This document shows positions 8,652 to 16,697 of a stretch of 64,000 bases of DNA, piece after piece (the first letter of the stretch is position 1; every line of letters begins with the position of its first letter). Below the pieces are notes generated by a model. That model was not told the origin of the DNA. It was given only the letters and a program-made list of their open reading frames with translations, and made no database searches. The DNA comes from Chelatococcus caeni (GTDB taxonomy: Bacteria > Pseudomonadota > Alphaproteobacteria > Rhizobiales > Beijerinckiaceae): the NCBI RefSeq assembly GCF_014196925.1, contig NZ_JACIEN010000003.1, positions 1-64,000 on the forward strand, read 5' to 3'. The position numbers were made by a program, and so were the translations under genes.

Positions 8652-8813
8652 TCACAAGCCAAACTTCGCCAGGATCCGGTCGCCGATCTGGATGATTCCC
8701 AGCGACAGCGCGACCGCGATTCCGAACCAGCCCCACGCAGCCCCAATGTCGGTCCACTCGAACGCGCCGACCGCTGCGGCGGTCGTCTCAAGCAGCTTCT
8801 CGGCCTTCTCCAT
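8652..8813 (-). CDS. 53-aa single-membrane-segment protein
   Basis: Starts at an ATG preceded by a GGGGAA ribosome binding site and overlaps the last 26 bases of the integrase gene in another frame. Residues about 22-46 (IGAAWGWFGIAVALSLGIIQIG) form one transmembrane helix with an acidic N-terminal head. No family is recognised. It lies in the lysogeny cluster, so it could be an immunity or exclusion membrane peptide; a holin role is less likely at this distance from the lysis genes. Confidence 0.55.
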   Translation of the reverse strand: MEKAEKLLETTAAAVGAFEWTDIGAAWGWFGIAVALSLGIIQIGDRILAKFGL

Positions 8814-9954
8814 TTCGCTTCCCCTTCTTCTTCTCGATCGACTTCGCGAGGTACTCGGCCGAGTGGTGGCCGTAGACCCGTTCGACAGTCGGCACCGTGT
8901 CGCCGAGCAGGCGCGCCACGTCGTAGATCGACACCCCGTCCATGAGGAGATGCGTCGCGCGGGTGTGACGCAGAATGTGCGGGCTCGCCTTGATGCCGAG
9001 GCTCGCGCACAGCTTCACGAAAGGGCGATAGAGCGAAGTCGGGGTGCCGAGCACCCAATCGGTCGCCCTCTTCTCTGCGACGTGCTCCTGGTGCAGACGC
9101 TCCAGTGTCGGCCGTAGCTCTGCATCAATAGGCACGATGGGGCGCCGCTTCTTGGTCTTCCGCTCGCCCACCTTGGCCAGATGGATCTTGCCCTCGGCGA
9201 GCCTCACCTGCGACCATTGGAGCGTCTCGACGGCGCGCTTGCGGCTGGCCGTGTAGTAGGCGATCTCGATGAAGTCGGCGAGCCGACCAGTGGCTGCGGC
9301 GCGCAGCATCGCCAGCTCCGCATGCGTCAGCCACGGGGCCTCCCCGCTCTCCTCTGTGTCGCGACGATCGGACGGGTATTCGAATTGCGGGAGCTGGTCG
9401 ACGGTGATGCCGGTAAGCCGCTTCCATTTGATGGCGTGCTCGACCGCCGCATGCAGAGTTACCAGCTCGCGCCGAATGGTGCTGTCGCTGCCCTTCTTGT
9501 TCTTGCGCCGCTTGCCGCCGCCGATCGTCCCTGCCCGGCGGGCCGCCGTGTAGGCCCGGCACTTCGGGATGTCGATGTCCGTCACGAGGTCTTCCTTGAA
9601 GAAGGCCTTGAGGTGACGGATGGCATTCTCCTGGCGGGTCGGGTCGGCGACGTTCGGCCGCCCCCGGTCGTCCAGCGCGTTGACGTGCTCGCGCCAATAG
9701 TCGTCGAGTGCCTGCTTGATCGTCAGGCCAGCATTTCCTCGACGCTCGGCAGCGGGGCGCAGGACGTCTTGCCCTTCCGCGAGGAAGGCAGCGAAGCGAG
9801 TTTGCGCTTCGTCCGGGTCGCGCGTGCGAAGGCTGAGGCGCTCAACTGACGTCCGCTTCCGGCCGGCAGCATCGACGCTGCTGACGCTCCAGAGGACGTA
9901 GTAGACACCGCCCCTGGTGTCGACCCAGGGGAGATCCCGTTTCGCTCTAGACAT
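8788..9954 (-). CDS. int: Tyrosine-recombinase integrase
   Basis: 388 residues. It has an N-terminal SAM-like core-binding region (about 75-180) and a C-terminal catalytic domain with R238 (YTASRKR-VETLQW), a Lys-rich beta-hairpin (K266-K269), H326-x-x-R329 and nucleophile Y361. It should recombine attP with the 3' end of tRNA-Glu. The start ATG 9954 has GAGGAG 11 bases upstream. It is adjacent to attL and downstream of the excisionase-like and repressor genes on the same strand, so the three probably share the promoter near 10.6 kb. Confidence 0.93.
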   Translation of the reverse strand: MSRAKRDLPWVDTRGGVYYVLWSVSSVDAAGRKRTSVERLSLRTRDPDEAQTRFAAFLAEGQDVLRPAAERRGNAGLTIKQALDDYWREHVNALDDRGRPNVADPTRQENAIRHLKAFFKEDLVTDIDIPKCRAYTAARRAGTIGGGKRRKNKKGSDSTIRRELVTLHAAVEHAIKWKRLTGITVDQLPQFEYPSDRRDTEESGEAPWLTHAELAMLRAAATGRLADFIEIAYYTASRKRAVETLQWSQVRLAEGKIHLAKVGERKTKKRRPIVPIDAELRPTLERLHQEHVAEKRATDWVLGTPTSLYRPFVKLCASLGIKASPHILRHTRATHLLMDGVSIYDVARLLGDTVPTVERVYGHHSAEYLAKSIEKKKGKRNGEGREAA

Positions 9955-10112
9955 TTGGATTTCAGCTCCTCAACGGTCTCGGGCGAGTATCGAGCGTGGC
10001 CGCCGAGGGTGATGGAATCCGGCACGAGGGCACCCCTGCGGACCCACGACTGCACCGTGCGAGTGTCAACCCCGAGCGCGGCGGCGACGTCCTTACTTGT
10101 CAGTAGGCTCAT
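9723..10112 (-). CDS. Excisionase-like HTH protein overlapping int
   Basis: Residues 1-55 (LTSKDVAAALGVDTRTVQSWVRRGALVPDSITLGGHARYSPETVEEL) are a MerR/Xis-type winged helix-turn-helix, typical of excisionases placed directly upstream of int. The frame stays open for another ~75 residues inside the int coding sequence before a stop at 9723-9725. Either the protein has a low-complexity Ser/Arg-rich tail encoded over int, or a frameshift links it to int. Its ATG lies inside the 3' end of the repressor gene, consistent with coupled translation. Confidence 0.65.
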   Translation of the reverse strand: MSLLTSKDVAAALGVDTRTVQSWVRRGALVPDSITLGGHARYSPETVEELKSKCLERNGISPGSTPGAVSTTSSGASAASMLPAGSGRQLSASAFARATRTKRKLASLPSSRKGKTSCAPLPSVEEMLA

Positions 10113-10539
10113 CCGACTCTTTCACCTTTCGAATGATCTCCAGCGCCGTCTCCCACGGCACCGTGCTGTTGACGCGCAACCAAACGCGACCGTCGCCGAG
10201 ATCTTGCATCGACACCGGCGAGGCTTTGGTGTTGACCGACGCGACGCCGCGGGCCGGGATAAGATCGGCCGGGTTGACACCGAGCGTCTTCGCCAGCGCG
10301 TGCAGATGCTCGGTGCGCGGCAGGGTCACTGCGCGCTCGTAGGCTGAGATGTTGCTGCGGTTGAAGTCGGTTCCCGCCGTCATGTGCTTGGACGCATGAC
10401 GGGCAAGCTCCGACTGGTTCCATCCCTTGGCGCTGCGAAGCGCCTGGAGGCGCCGAGCGAACTCCTTACGCGCATCCAGGGACGATACCCCCTCGGACGG
10501 TTCACTCGTCGGGGGCGGGTTTATGTAGTGTTTGGCCAT
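10093..10539 (-). CDS. XRE/Cro-CI family prophage repressor
   Basis: 148 residues from the ATG preceded by GAGGAG; the frame runs further upstream but without a ribosome binding site and through the promoter. An XRE helix-turn-helix spans about residues 27-95 (FARRLQALRSAKGWNQSELARHASK ... NISAYERAVTLPRTEHLHALAKTLGVNPADLI). The C-terminal ~50 residues (DGRVWLRVNSTVPWETALEIIRKV) form a small domain without the Ser-Lys peptidase motifs of LexA/CI repressors. It is therefore unlikely to self-cleave on SOS and may respond to an antirepressor. It is the best candidate to bind the dispersed motif in this prophage. Confidence 0.82.
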   Translation of the reverse strand: MAKHYINPPPTSEPSEGVSSLDARKEFARRLQALRSAKGWNQSELARHASKHMTAGTDFNRSNISAYERAVTLPRTEHLHALAKTLGVNPADLIPARGVASVNTKASPVSMQDLGDGRVWLRVNSTVPWETALEIIRKVKESDEPTDK

Positions 10540-10567
10540 CCTCTCCTCGTGCGGAAATGTCAAAAAT

Positions 10568-10617
10568 CGCGTTTTCGCGACAAACGCGAATATAGACATT
10601 AACGCGCACGGGCACAA
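10568..10617 (-). promoter_or_regulatory. Repressor promoter with palindromic operator
   Basis: On the minus strand, -35 TTGTGC (10612-10617), a 17-bp spacer and -10 TATATT (10589-10594). Just downstream is a 7+7+7 inverted repeat, CGCGTTT/AAACGCG around TCGCGAC (10568-10588), overlapping the predicted start of transcription. Within it, minus-strand GTCGCGAAAA matches the core of the dispersed prophage motif (GTTGCGAAAA). This suggests autoregulation of the repressor. Confidence 0.6.
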
Positions 10618-10626
10618 CTGAGCCGC

Positions 10627-11262
10627 TCAACCGAAGGGGCCGAGCCTCGCAAGTTCGGCCAGCGCCATCTCCGCCTTCTTCGGATCGAGGTAAGCGCCTG
10701 ATCCCAAATCCTTTTGCAGATACGCGTTGCGCAGGAAGAAGCTGAGGTTCTCCTGCGGCGCGGGCGTCGATTCGGGCGCGTATCCGCTTGCGGATGTCGG
10801 GAATTGAGAATTATGTGCGAAAACTGCAACAGGAGCGCTACCCGGAATCTCGCGGCGGGAGCCTATCGGCTCGACATGCCACGGCTCATGAGCCATCGGG
10901 AAGTGCAGGCCGAAGCGATTGGCGTTCTGGTGGACCCACTGCCGAACCTCGTCGTAGATCGGCGTCCCCTTCTGGCCGTAGCCGAGGTCGACCGCCATGC
11001 CGAAGTTGTGCCGGCTGCGGCCGGGCGGTGCGACCCACTTCCGCGCCGCCTGCTCCGAGCCGTACTTGGCGAGCGCCTGGTCAAAGAGCTGCGCCTGGCG
11101 CTCGGGGCTTCGATAGCCGCTGTTGATGCGGAGGTTCTGCCGGACAATGTCCGGCGCCTCGGCGAGCAATCCCGTGAGGCCGCGCATCAGCGCCTCTTGC
11201 AGCCGGAGGTGGCTGACGTCCTGCCCAGGAGCGAGGAAGTTGGCGAGGTCGATGTTGGCCAC
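10627..11262 (-). CDS. M15-family D-Ala-D-Ala carboxypeptidase / L-Ala-D-Glu-type endolysin
   Basis: 211 residues. The zinc-site motifs of the VanY/M15 family are clear: SGYRSPERQAQLF (about 48-60), S-R-H-N-F-G-M-A-V-D (about 83-92) and H-E-P-W-H-V-E (about 125-131). The last ~75 residues are an extra Pro/Ala linker plus a helical tail. It cleaves peptidoglycan cross-links or stems. It is the final gene of the late operon, after lysozyme and spanins, so it is a second lysis enzyme or a virion-associated lysin. Confidence 0.85.
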   Translation of the reverse strand: MANIDLANFLAPGQDVSHLRLQEALMRGLTGLLAEAPDIVRQNLRINSGYRSPERQAQLFDQALAKYGSEQAARKWVAPPGRSRHNFGMAVDLGYGQKGTPIYDEVRQWVHQNANRFGLHFPMAHEPWHVEPIGSRREIPGSAPVAVFAHNSQFPTSASGYAPESTPAPQENLSFFLRNAYLQKDLGSGAYLDPKKAEMALAELARLGPFG

Positions 11263-11273
11263 GGTCTACCTCC

Positions 11274-11477
11274 TCACCGGCACGCGTCGAGCTTCTGGTA
11301 GTGGCGGTCGAGATCGATCACCCACGCCGCCGCGCTCGGATCCGTGCGGCCAGCGCTCTCCAGAGCGTCGACCACCGCGGAGGGCGGGCCGGCAAGCGGC
11401 GGGCACTCAACGCTTCGACCTGTCGCGCAGGCGGCCAAGGGAAGCGTCAAAATCAACACGCTCGCGATCAACCTCAT
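11274..11477 (-). CDS. Rz1-like outer-membrane spanin lipoprotein
   Basis: 67 residues from ATG 11477: signal peptide with lipobox L-A-A-C (about 14-17), then a Pro-rich short periplasmic part ending KLDAC. The gene starts inside the upstream Rz-like gene in a different frame (71-bp overlap), the classic Rz/Rz1 arrangement. It should be the outer-membrane half of the spanin complex that fuses the inner and outer membranes at lysis. Confidence 0.75.
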   Translation of the reverse strand: MRLIASVLILTLPLAACATGRSVECPPLAGPPSAVVDALESAGRTDPSAAAWVIDLDRHYQKLDACR

Positions 11478-11646
11478 CCCACTTCTCCCGCATCGCATCC
11501 GTCTTCTCGCGCTGCGCGAGGCGCTCCTTGTAGGCGCCGGCCCGACGCGCCTCGACCACAATGGTGACGAGCAGCGCGACAGCGATTCCGATCCAGATGG
11601 CGAAGTCCTTCGCCTTGCCCCACAACCACGCCAGCGCCGCCGTCAT
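11407..11646 (-). CDS. Rz-like inner-membrane spanin
   Basis: 79 residues: an N-terminal membrane segment (about 14-31, FAIWIGIAVALLVTIVV) followed by a charged coiled coil to the C-terminus, in N-in/C-out spanin topology. Its ATG overlaps the stop of the lysozyme gene and its 3' end is overlapped by the Rz1-like gene. It is shorter than lambda Rz (153 residues) but within the range of small i-spanins. Confidence 0.72.
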   Translation of the reverse strand: MTAALAWLWGKAKDFAIWIGIAVALLVTIVVEARRAGAYKERLAQREKTDAMREKWDEVDRERVDFDASLGRLRDRSKR

Positions 11647-12299
11647 GCCGCCCTCACCCGCTTCCTGATGAAGAACCAGAGCCCGACGCCGAAGCTCGCA
11701 ACGATGACGACCGCAAGCGCCCACTGCACCGGCCCGCTGCCGGCGAAGAGCGCGCCAAGGGTCGACAGGATGCCGGCGCCCCACGACACCGTCTCCTTGT
11801 CCACGACCGGCGGCTTGTCGGGCTGCGGCTCGACGGTGTTCGAGCAGACGAACGAGCCCTTGGCCCACAACCCGGCCTCGGCCGCCCGGCGGTTGACGAG
11901 CCCCTGCACGCGCTGCCCCTTGACGTGCACCCACCGGGCCAGCTCGCCCGGCACGGCGTCGTGCTGCCCGGCATTGAGCTTCCTGAGCAGGGTCGACTTC
12001 TCGAAAGCCCCGACGCCGATATTGAAGACGAAGGACACCAGAACGGCGAACTGGTTGTCGGTGAGAGGCACCTTCACCAGGCGCTCGACGGCGGCCTCGG
12101 CCTCGCGCAGGTCGTGCACGAGCATCTCCTCGGCCATCGCCTCCGTGATAGTGAGCCCCTCGCGAACGGTGAGCTTCTCGTCCGACGTGTGGCCGTAGCC
12201 GATCGTCCAGATACCGCCCGAATCCCGATAGGCCCGCAGCCGCAGGCCCTCCCACTGTTTGATGAGCCGGAGCCCTTCCGCATTGACCCTACGTGCCAT
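11643..12299 (-). CDS. GH24 lysozyme (endolysin) with C-terminal membrane segments
   Basis: 218 residues from the ATG with AAGAGG upstream. The T4-lysozyme catalytic triad is present with exact spacing: E17, D26 and T32 (W-E-G-L...RD-S-G-G-I-W-T-I-G-Y-G-H-T). The lysozyme domain ends near residue 150. It is followed by a linker (VEPQPDKPPVVDKE) and two hydrophobic stretches (about 172-186 and 190-208) ending in a basic FIRKRVRAA tail. The enzyme is therefore probably membrane-tethered. It is followed by Rz/Rz1-like genes; no separate holin lies next to it. Confidence 0.88.
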   Translation of the reverse strand: MARRVNAEGLRLIKQWEGLRLRAYRDSGGIWTIGYGHTSDEKLTVREGLTITEAMAEEMLVHDLREAEAAVERLVKVPLTDNQFAVLVSFVFNIGVGAFEKSTLLRKLNAGQHDAVPGELARWVHVKGQRVQGLVNRRAAEAGLWAKGSFVCSNTVEPQPDKPPVVDKETVSWGAGILSTLGALFAGSGPVQWALAVVIVASFGVGLWFFIRKRVRAA

Positions 12300-12301
12300 C
12301 C

Positions 12302-15292
12302 TCAATCCTCTTCGTTGGTGGCACGGGCGGCGCTGGCGGTGGCGAGAAGGCGTTGCAGGCGGCCGTTGGCCGCCGGGGCGTCGAAGTTCCGCACGTCCTT
12401 GCGGAGCAGGTAGACGGCCACATCAGGGTCGGTGGCCATCATGAGCTTGAGGGCGTTGACGCTCTCCTCGTTGGTCGGGATGTTCGACAGGAGCAGCCGC
12501 GCCTTTTTCATGATGCTGCCGCCCTGGAGGGCGCCGTAGCGGATGCGCACGGCCATTTCGAGCGGCCGGAGGAAGTTCCCGAAGCGCTCGCCCGTCTGCG
12601 AGCCGGGGAGCGCCTGCTTGCCCATGGTCGTGAAGCTCTTGAGCAGGCTGTGCGCCTGCTGGAGCGCGTTCATCTGCTCCGGCGTCAGCACCTCGGCCAG
12701 CGCTGCGCGGTTCTTCTCGAAGTTCCGCGTGAGCTGCGCGTAGGTGGTCGCGAACTCGTCCGGCTTGAGCGCATCCGGCTTGGTGGTCGTGACACGCTCA
12801 AGCATCTCGTCGGCCACCGCCGCCCGGAAGCCACGGAGCGCCTTCTCGTTGCGGCCGAGGAGCTTGACGGCCTCGCGCATCCTCCCAACCGGGTCGTCGC
12901 TGTCGTTAAGGATGGCGCGCGCGGCACGCTGCGGATCCTTGTCCATCAGGATGCCGGCGGCGCTCCGATCGAGGTCGCGCTGCGTTGCGCCGAGCTGGCG
13001 CTCGGCCTGCCGGAGGCGGTCGAGCTGCTCCGTCGAGAGCTGGTCGCCGCGGCGCGCCCGCGCGATGATGCTGTTGACCTCCCGCTGCGCGGCCGGGAAC
13101 TCGCGCAGCACCGAGGCATTACGCGAAGCCCAATTCGACACGGCCTGCCAGTTGAGACGGTTGCTGCCGGACAGGGCGATGTTCGCCACCTCGCCGAGCA
13201 GGTAATCCGTCGCGGCGCCCTCCCCCCGCTCGCTGATGACGCGCCGGAGCGACGCGACCTTCTCGGGGCCGCTGCCGAGGAAGCGCGACGCGGTCTGCGA
13301 CGGCGGCGGTTCGCGCCCCCGATCAATCTCGCGCGTGAACTTCGCCATCTCGTCGGTCGGAGTCGGCCGGTAGCGGCCGGCGAACTCGCGGTACGTTTGG
13401 TTGGCCTCGGCGTAGCCGGGCGCCTCCTCGATGGTCCGGTTGATGGCGCCGCGCAGATCGCGGATGCCATCGGCCAGCTTGAAGTTGCCCCGCGTGCGCG
13501 CAACCTCCTCGGCAGTGCTGAGCGTCTTACGCAGCTCGGCCAAGTCGCCACCTGCTGCCGTGCCGGGACCGCCGACATTCACCTCCTCTACGCGGGTGAT
13601 CGGCCGGCCGCTCTCATCGAGGACCGGGCTTGTAACCGTCCGCTGTCGAATGTCCGGTGCGAGAGCCTCCAGCCGCTCGACGAAATCGCCGGGAAGTTCC
13701 TCACGTTGGCGGGGATTGAGCGCATTGACACGCTCCCGCACGCGCTGCGCAGCGGCAGTCACGCTGTCGGCTGGGAGTTGCTCAACGCGCCCCGGCGCCT
13801 CGTCGAACTGGCGGTTCTTCTCGGCGCGCGCGGCGGTGTAGTCCTCGACGACCGACTGGTGCAGCCGGCCGCTGGCCTCATCGCGGGCCGCGCGCGAGGC
13901 CAGCGGCACCTGCGCACCGCGGTCGGCGGCCTGCGCCGTCTCGACTTCCCGCAGCCGGCCGCGCTCGCGGTCCACCTCCCGTTGTGCCTGGTCGAGACGC
14001 GTCTCGCCATAGCGCTGTGCATACTCCCGCGCGGCCTGCGGGTCGGCCGTCTCGTCGCGGATGGAGCGCACACGCTCGCTCGCGGCGCCCGAGACCGTGT
14101 CATCCCTGTTGATGAAGGGCGCGCGATTCGTGACGCGCTGCTGCCCTTCCAGGCCGGCCAATCCGACGTTGTCGGCGATGAGCCCGGTTGTCGGCACCGG
14201 CAGGCCGGCAGCGCGGAACTCGTTTGCCCGATCCTCGATCGTCTGCGCGGCGCGCTCCGGCGCTGCACCAGCCTGGCGCATCGGGAGCCCCTGCCGGCTG
14301 GCGTCCTGCACCTCGCGCGCCACCTGCTCGACGTCGGCCCGGTTGAACGACTGGCCGGTGAACGGATCGGGCGCGAGGTTCGTGTCAGTCGACCGGCGCA
14401 ATGCCGCAGTCCGTGCGGCGCTGCCGAGGCCGCCTACGCCCTCGGTGAGGCCGACTCCGCCAACGGCACCGACGAACGGCGCGAGGATCTGAACAATACC
14501 CTTCAACCACGGCGGGGCATCCTGAACTGTCTCGCTGCGCTCCACCTGGCCGGCGGCGGTCTGCGCACCGGCGCCCCCCGCGATGTCGCCGACGATCGTC
14601 CGGGCCGGACTCGAGACGTAGGGTTCGATCAGCCGCTCGGCCGCCGGGGGCGCGATGCGCTGACCGCCTTCCCGCGCCGCCACGAGGGTGGGCGCCGCGC
14701 GGGCGAGCGGCGCGGCGGTCGCCGCCGCGGCGGTGCCGCCTCGGGCCGCATCGTACAGGACACGCTGACCGGCCGGCATCTCCTGCGGGTCCACCAAGTC
14801 TATGCCCGCGCTCTCGACAAGCTGCGACGCCCTGTCGGCGATGGCGTTCGACCCGATCGGGCTCGGGCCAAAGCGGAAGTCCACGCTGCCACCGAACGGC
14901 CGGGCTGCGAGGTCCGCGCCGCCGAGCAGGATGTTGGCTGCGAAATTCGACAGGTCCGGCAGTGCGCCCGCCGCGTCGGCGAGGCCACGGCCGACCGCCT
15001 GCGTGCCGAACAGAAGCGACTTGGCCGCGCCCGGCGGCTCAATGGGAGCCTGCGCCGCCGCAGGCGGGGGCACCTGGTCCTGCCAGTTGACCTGCGAGTC
15101 GCCGAGGGAGATCGGCGGCGCGGGCTGAGCGCCCGGCGCCGGTTGCGGCGCAGCCGCCGGGGCCTGCGCCACGGGCGTGCCGCTCTGTTGCGGGCCGCCG
15201 AAGGCGCGCCGCATGGCGTCGGTGATCACGTCGTCCGGCGTGCCATCGGGAAACTCGACGATGCTGCCGTCAGGGGCCTCGATCTCGATCAT
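12302..15292 (-). CDS. Large internal virion / DNA-ejection protein (996 aa)
   Basis: The first ~40 residues (IEIEAPDGSIVEFPDGTPDDVITDAM) resemble the short N-terminal motif that opens many podoviral internal proteins. A Pro/Ala-rich linker follows (about 40-95). The rest is Ala/Arg/Glu-rich and strongly helical, with coiled coils from about 330 to 900. No lytic transglycosylase motif is seen. Position and size fit the largest ejection protein of a short-tailed phage (T7 gp16 or P22 gp16/gp20 role). Its start overlaps the stop of the previous gene by 4 bp. Confidence 0.65.
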   Translation of the reverse strand: MIEIEAPDGSIVEFPDGTPDDVITDAMRRAFGGPQQSGTPVAQAPAAAPQPAPGAQPAPPISLGDSQVNWQDQVPPPAAAQAPIEPPGAAKSLLFGTQAVGRGLADAAGALPDLSNFAANILLGGADLAARPFGGSVDFRFGPSPIGSNAIADRASQLVESAGIDLVDPQEMPAGQRVLYDAARGGTAAAATAAPLARAAPTLVAAREGGQRIAPPAAERLIEPYVSSPARTIVGDIAGGAGAQTAAGQVERSETVQDAPPWLKGIVQILAPFVGAVGGVGLTEGVGGLGSAARTAALRRSTDTNLAPDPFTGQSFNRADVEQVAREVQDASRQGLPMRQAGAAPERAAQTIEDRANEFRAAGLPVPTTGLIADNVGLAGLEGQQRVTNRAPFINRDDTVSGAASERVRSIRDETADPQAAREYAQRYGETRLDQAQREVDRERGRLREVETAQAADRGAQVPLASRAARDEASGRLHQSVVEDYTAARAEKNRQFDEAPGRVEQLPADSVTAAAQRVRERVNALNPRQREELPGDFVERLEALAPDIRQRTVTSPVLDESGRPITRVEEVNVGGPGTAAGGDLAELRKTLSTAEEVARTRGNFKLADGIRDLRGAINRTIEEAPGYAEANQTYREFAGRYRPTPTDEMAKFTREIDRGREPPPSQTASRFLGSGPEKVASLRRVISERGEGAATDYLLGEVANIALSGSNRLNWQAVSNWASRNASVLREFPAAQREVNSIIARARRGDQLSTEQLDRLRQAERQLGATQRDLDRSAAGILMDKDPQRAARAILNDSDDPVGRMREAVKLLGRNEKALRGFRAAVADEMLERVTTTKPDALKPDEFATTYAQLTRNFEKNRAALAEVLTPEQMNALQQAHSLLKSFTTMGKQALPGSQTGERFGNFLRPLEMAVRIRYGALQGGSIMKKARLLLSNIPTNEESVNALKLMMATDPDVAVYLLRKDVRNFDAPAANGRLQRLLATASAARATNEED

Positions 15293-16689
15293 TCGATCTG
15301 CCCCGTTGCCGGGTTGTAGCGGCGACGGCGCGGCTGATCGCCGGCCGGCGCCGGGGTTGTGCCGACCGTGGGGTCGCCTGCGGGTGCCGCACCGGCCGAG
15401 GCGCCGGCTCCGCCGGACAGCGCCCGCTGCGCCGCATCACGACTGGACGTGACCAGGTCGAGGATCGTGCGGATCTTGTTCTCGTAGGTGGTCGGGCCGG
15501 TGAGCCAGCTCGACGGCGAGCCGACCATCTGAATGACACGCTGGATGTCTTGGTCGCTGGCGCCCCGCCCGGACTGCCCGAGGGCCTCGGCAACCTTGTA
15601 GACGAGGAAGCCGTTGAGCGTCTCGATGCTGTTGAGGTTCGGGTTGAACAGTTCGGGGAGCAGCGTCTGCGCCTGCGGGCCGAGCGTCTGCACGAGATCC
15701 TGGCGCGCCCGGTCGATCTCCCCGACGAGCTGCTGTTGCCCCCCGAACACCGTCGCCACCGAGCCGAAGACGTCGGTCGCGTCCTGCAATAGGCGGCGCG
15801 TGTTGCCGGTCGGGCCGACCACCGCGGGGTCTTTTGCGAGAATGCCGAGGATCTGGTTGCCGACCTCCAGCGCCGAGTTCGCGTTGATGACGCGCGTCTG
15901 GAGGTCGCCCTGCACGTTCGGCCGCAGCCCGACGTCGTTCGCGGTGCCCTGCGCGTTGGCGATATAGCCGCCGGCCGGCAGCGGCTGGCCGCTGCGCGCG
16001 TCGGTGACGCCGTCGTAAGTGATGAAGCTTTGGCCCCCGGCGACGTAGTTCCGCGGCGTCGGCTGCGTCTTGCTCTCCGCGCCAAGGATGCGCTGCTCGG
16101 CCGGCGGCAGCGCGCCGACGTTGCCGAAGTTCTGCGCGAGGAAGCCGCCCCGCACGTTGGACTCGGCCGCGAGCGGCATCTGCCCGATAGCGTCCTGCGT
16201 CCGAGCAATGCGCGGCCCTTCCGGCGTCATGATCTCGGTCGGCTTGTTGTTCAGCTCGAATTGCGCTCGCGCCATCGCGGCGTCGTTGGCCAACCGCTGC
16301 TTCTGGATCTCGGTCGCCTGCCCCTGCGCGAAGCCGGTCGGCGTGCTGCTCCAGGCGCCTCCCGCACCGAGGAAGGCGCGCGACCGCATCAGGTCGTCAA
16401 CGTCGGGGGCCACCGCCGTGACGCCGCGAATGGCGTCGCCGACGTGCTGCGGGTTGATGCCGCCGCGCAGTGCGGTTCCGTAAAGGTCGGCCACGCTGCC
16501 GCCGGGCTTGAAGCCGGACATGAGCGTGCCGAGGGCCGCCGCGGCCTCGTTCTCGCGCATCAGCTTCTCGGCCGTACCGCGCTTCGCGGCCACCGTGGCG
16601 TCGTCCGGCGCCGACATGAGCACCTTGAGCAGGCTGCTCATGGAATCAGCCACCGGCGAGAGGACACCGGGAATGCGCTGCGACGGCAT
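15289..16689 (-). CDS. Internal virion protein (466 aa)
   Basis: Ala/Gly/Gln-rich, mainly helical, without signal or membrane segments; the C-terminus is Gly/Ala/Pro-rich and basic (PRRRRYNPATGQIE). No domain is recognised. It sits between two other ejection-type proteins and overlaps the large 996-residue protein gene by 4 bp. This matches the T7 gp14-gp15-gp16 or P22 gp7-gp20-gp16 layout, so an ejection role is inferred from context. Confidence 0.6.
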   Translation of the reverse strand: MPSQRIPGVLSPVADSMSSLLKVLMSAPDDATVAAKRGTAEKLMRENEAAAALGTLMSGFKPGGSVADLYGTALRGGINPQHVGDAIRGVTAVAPDVDDLMRSRAFLGAGGAWSSTPTGFAQGQATEIQKQRLANDAAMARAQFELNNKPTEIMTPEGPRIARTQDAIGQMPLAAESNVRGGFLAQNFGNVGALPPAEQRILGAESKTQPTPRNYVAGGQSFITYDGVTDARSGQPLPAGGYIANAQGTANDVGLRPNVQGDLQTRVINANSALEVGNQILGILAKDPAVVGPTGNTRRLLQDATDVFGSVATVFGGQQQLVGEIDRARQDLVQTLGPQAQTLLPELFNPNLNSIETLNGFLVYKVAEALGQSGRGASDQDIQRVIQMVGSPSSWLTGPTTYENKIRTILDLVTSSRDAAQRALSGGAGASAGAAPAGDPTVGTTPAPAGDQPRRRRYNPATGQIE

Positions 16690-16697
16690 CTGTTACC

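Noticed and set aside
12293-15319. Plus-strand open frame of 1008 codons opposite the large ejection protein
   Set aside because: Antisense shadow; the minus-strand gene has proper starts, stops overlapping its neighbours, and virion-protein composition.
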